From positions 1 through 35,719 of the forward strand of contig SHZO01000005.1 of NCBI GenBank assembly GCA_009692285.1: a DNA stretch of 35,719 nt, read 5' to 3'. The position numbers were made by a program, and so were the translations under genes. Every line of letters begins with the position of its first letter. Position 1 is the first letter of the stretch. The DNA is from Gammaproteobacteria bacterium (GTDB lineage Bacteria > Pseudomonadota > Gammaproteobacteria > Steroidobacterales > Steroidobacteraceae). Below are positions 34,978 to 35,719 of the stretch, in pieces. A model generated the notes under the pieces. It saw only the letters and a program-made list of their open reading frames with translations, searched no databases and was not told the DNA's origin.

Positions 34978-35719
34978 ATGGCTACTACTGCCCACGCAAC
35001 CTCACCCAGTGCTGATAAATACTATATTCCTCATTCGAGTGGTTGGCCAATATATGGCTCCGTGACTCTATTCACTCTGATGTTAGGTGCCTGTGGTTGG
35101 CTAAACGAATGGTATGGGCCAGGACTGCTAGCATTAGGATTTGTATTATTGGCAGGTCTATTTATAGGCTGGTTTAATGTTGTGATTGGCGAGAGCCAAA
35201 GCGGCATGTATAACCAACAAGTTGATGTTTCATTTCGTATGGGCATGATGTGGTTTATTTTCTCGGAAGTAATGTTCTTTGCTGCTTTCTTTGGCGCTTT
35301 GTTTTATGCGCGACAATTCTCCGTGCCTTGGTTAGGTGGCGAGGGGGTGAGAATTTTTAATAAAATATTACTTTGGCAAAACTTCGATAATTCTTGGCCA
35401 AGTAATGGGCCTTCAAAAGTTAGCCCGCGCGAAGATGGTAGTTTTGAGGTCATTCCCGCTTTCGGTCTACCGGCAATTAACACTGCGATCTTGCTGCTCT
35501 CGGGTATAACGATCACCATTGCACATCACGCCCTAAAAGCAGGGCAGCGCAATATTTTAAAGATTTTTCTAGCAGCTACTTTCTTACTTGGATTTTTGTT
35601 TGTTTATCTTCAAGCCATAGAATATATGCATGCTTATCATGAGCTGGGCCTTAAACTCTCAACTGGTATTTACGGCTCAACTTTTTTTATGCTCACAGGG
35701 TTTCACGGCTTCCATGTCA
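34978..35719 (+). CDS. coxC: Cytochrome c oxidase subunit III, 3'-truncated
   Basis: The reading frame from the ATG at 34978 runs off the end of the window after 247 codons. It begins 'MATTAHATSPSADKYYIPHS' and shows 'SGWPIYGS', 'MGMMWFIFSEVMFFAAFFGA' and 'GSTFFMLTGFHGFHV', the conserved subunit III helices with the Glu of 'SEVMFF' and the His cluster of the last motif. An insert between helices III and IV ('FNKILLWQNFDNSWP') is typical of betaproteobacterial forms. Only the last one or two helices are missing. GGAAA lies a few bases before the ATG. Confidence 0.96.
   Translation, partial: MATTAHATSPSADKYYIPHSSGWPIYGSVTLFTLMLGACGWLNEWYGPGLLALGFVLLAGLFIGWFNVVIGESQSGMYNQQVDVSFRMGMMWFIFSEVMFFAAFFGALFYARQFSVPWLGGEGVRIFNKILLWQNFDNSWPSNGPSKVSPREDGSFEVIPAFGLPAINTAILLLSGITITIAHHALKAGQRNILKIFLAATFLLGFLFVYLQAIEYMHAYHELGLKLSTGIYGSTFFMLTGFHGFHV

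Overview
The window reads as an ordinary chromosomal segment of a free-living-type proteobacterium, most likely a betaproteobacterium. Supporting signs are the order dgt-aroB-aroK next to a divergent PBP1A gene, rph-rdgB-hemW, gmk-rpoZ-spoT, and coxB-coxA followed by a 36-codon assembly gene, cox11 and coxIII. A deep-branching gammaproteobacterium cannot be excluded, because spoT-ridA-recG, ubiC-ubiA and bioBFHCD also occur there. Base composition is moderate to AT-leaning. No rRNA, tRNA, CRISPR array, insertion sequence or phage gene was found.

Layout. 1-6.2 kb: the 3' end of an aldo/keto reductase, a leftward ABC exporter pair (ybbA-ybbP), a divergent periplasmic esterase (tesA) and a long-chain acyl-CoA ligase (fadD). 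6.2-9.0 kb: a leftward operon of shikimate kinase, dehydroquinate synthase and a dNTPase (aroK-aroB-dgt). 9.0-12.2 kb: PBP1A and a conserved gene of unknown function. 12.2-16.8 kb, leftward: citrate synthase, ribosomal protein L31, then hemW, rdgB and rph. A non-coding AT-rich gap of about 300 bp between rpmE and hemW carries two tandem DnaA-box-like sequences. 16.9-24.8 kb, rightward: yicC, gmk, rpoZ, spoT, ridA, recG, ubiC, ubiA, covering RNA turnover, nucleotide supply, the stringent response, recombination and ubiquinone entry. 25.0-27.0 kb: a Tat-exported PhoX-type phosphatase standing alone. 27.1-31.7 kb: a compact biotin operon bioB-F-H-C-D behind a probable BirA operator; bioA is not here. 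31.8 kb to the end: aa3-type cytochrome c oxidase genes coxB, coxA, a 36-aa membrane protein, cox11 and a truncated coxIII.

Functionally the genes link respiration (citrate synthase, ubiquinone, terminal oxidase), cofactors (biotin, and chorismate via aroK/aroB used by ubiC) and housekeeping. I found no convincing undescribed system. The items most worth checking are small: bioH has no standard start codon before its conserved N-terminal strand, tesA and ybbA have overlapping divergent starts, the rpmE-hemW gap holds DnaA-box-like repeats, one conserved gene has no known function, and there is a perfect hairpin at the end of coxB.
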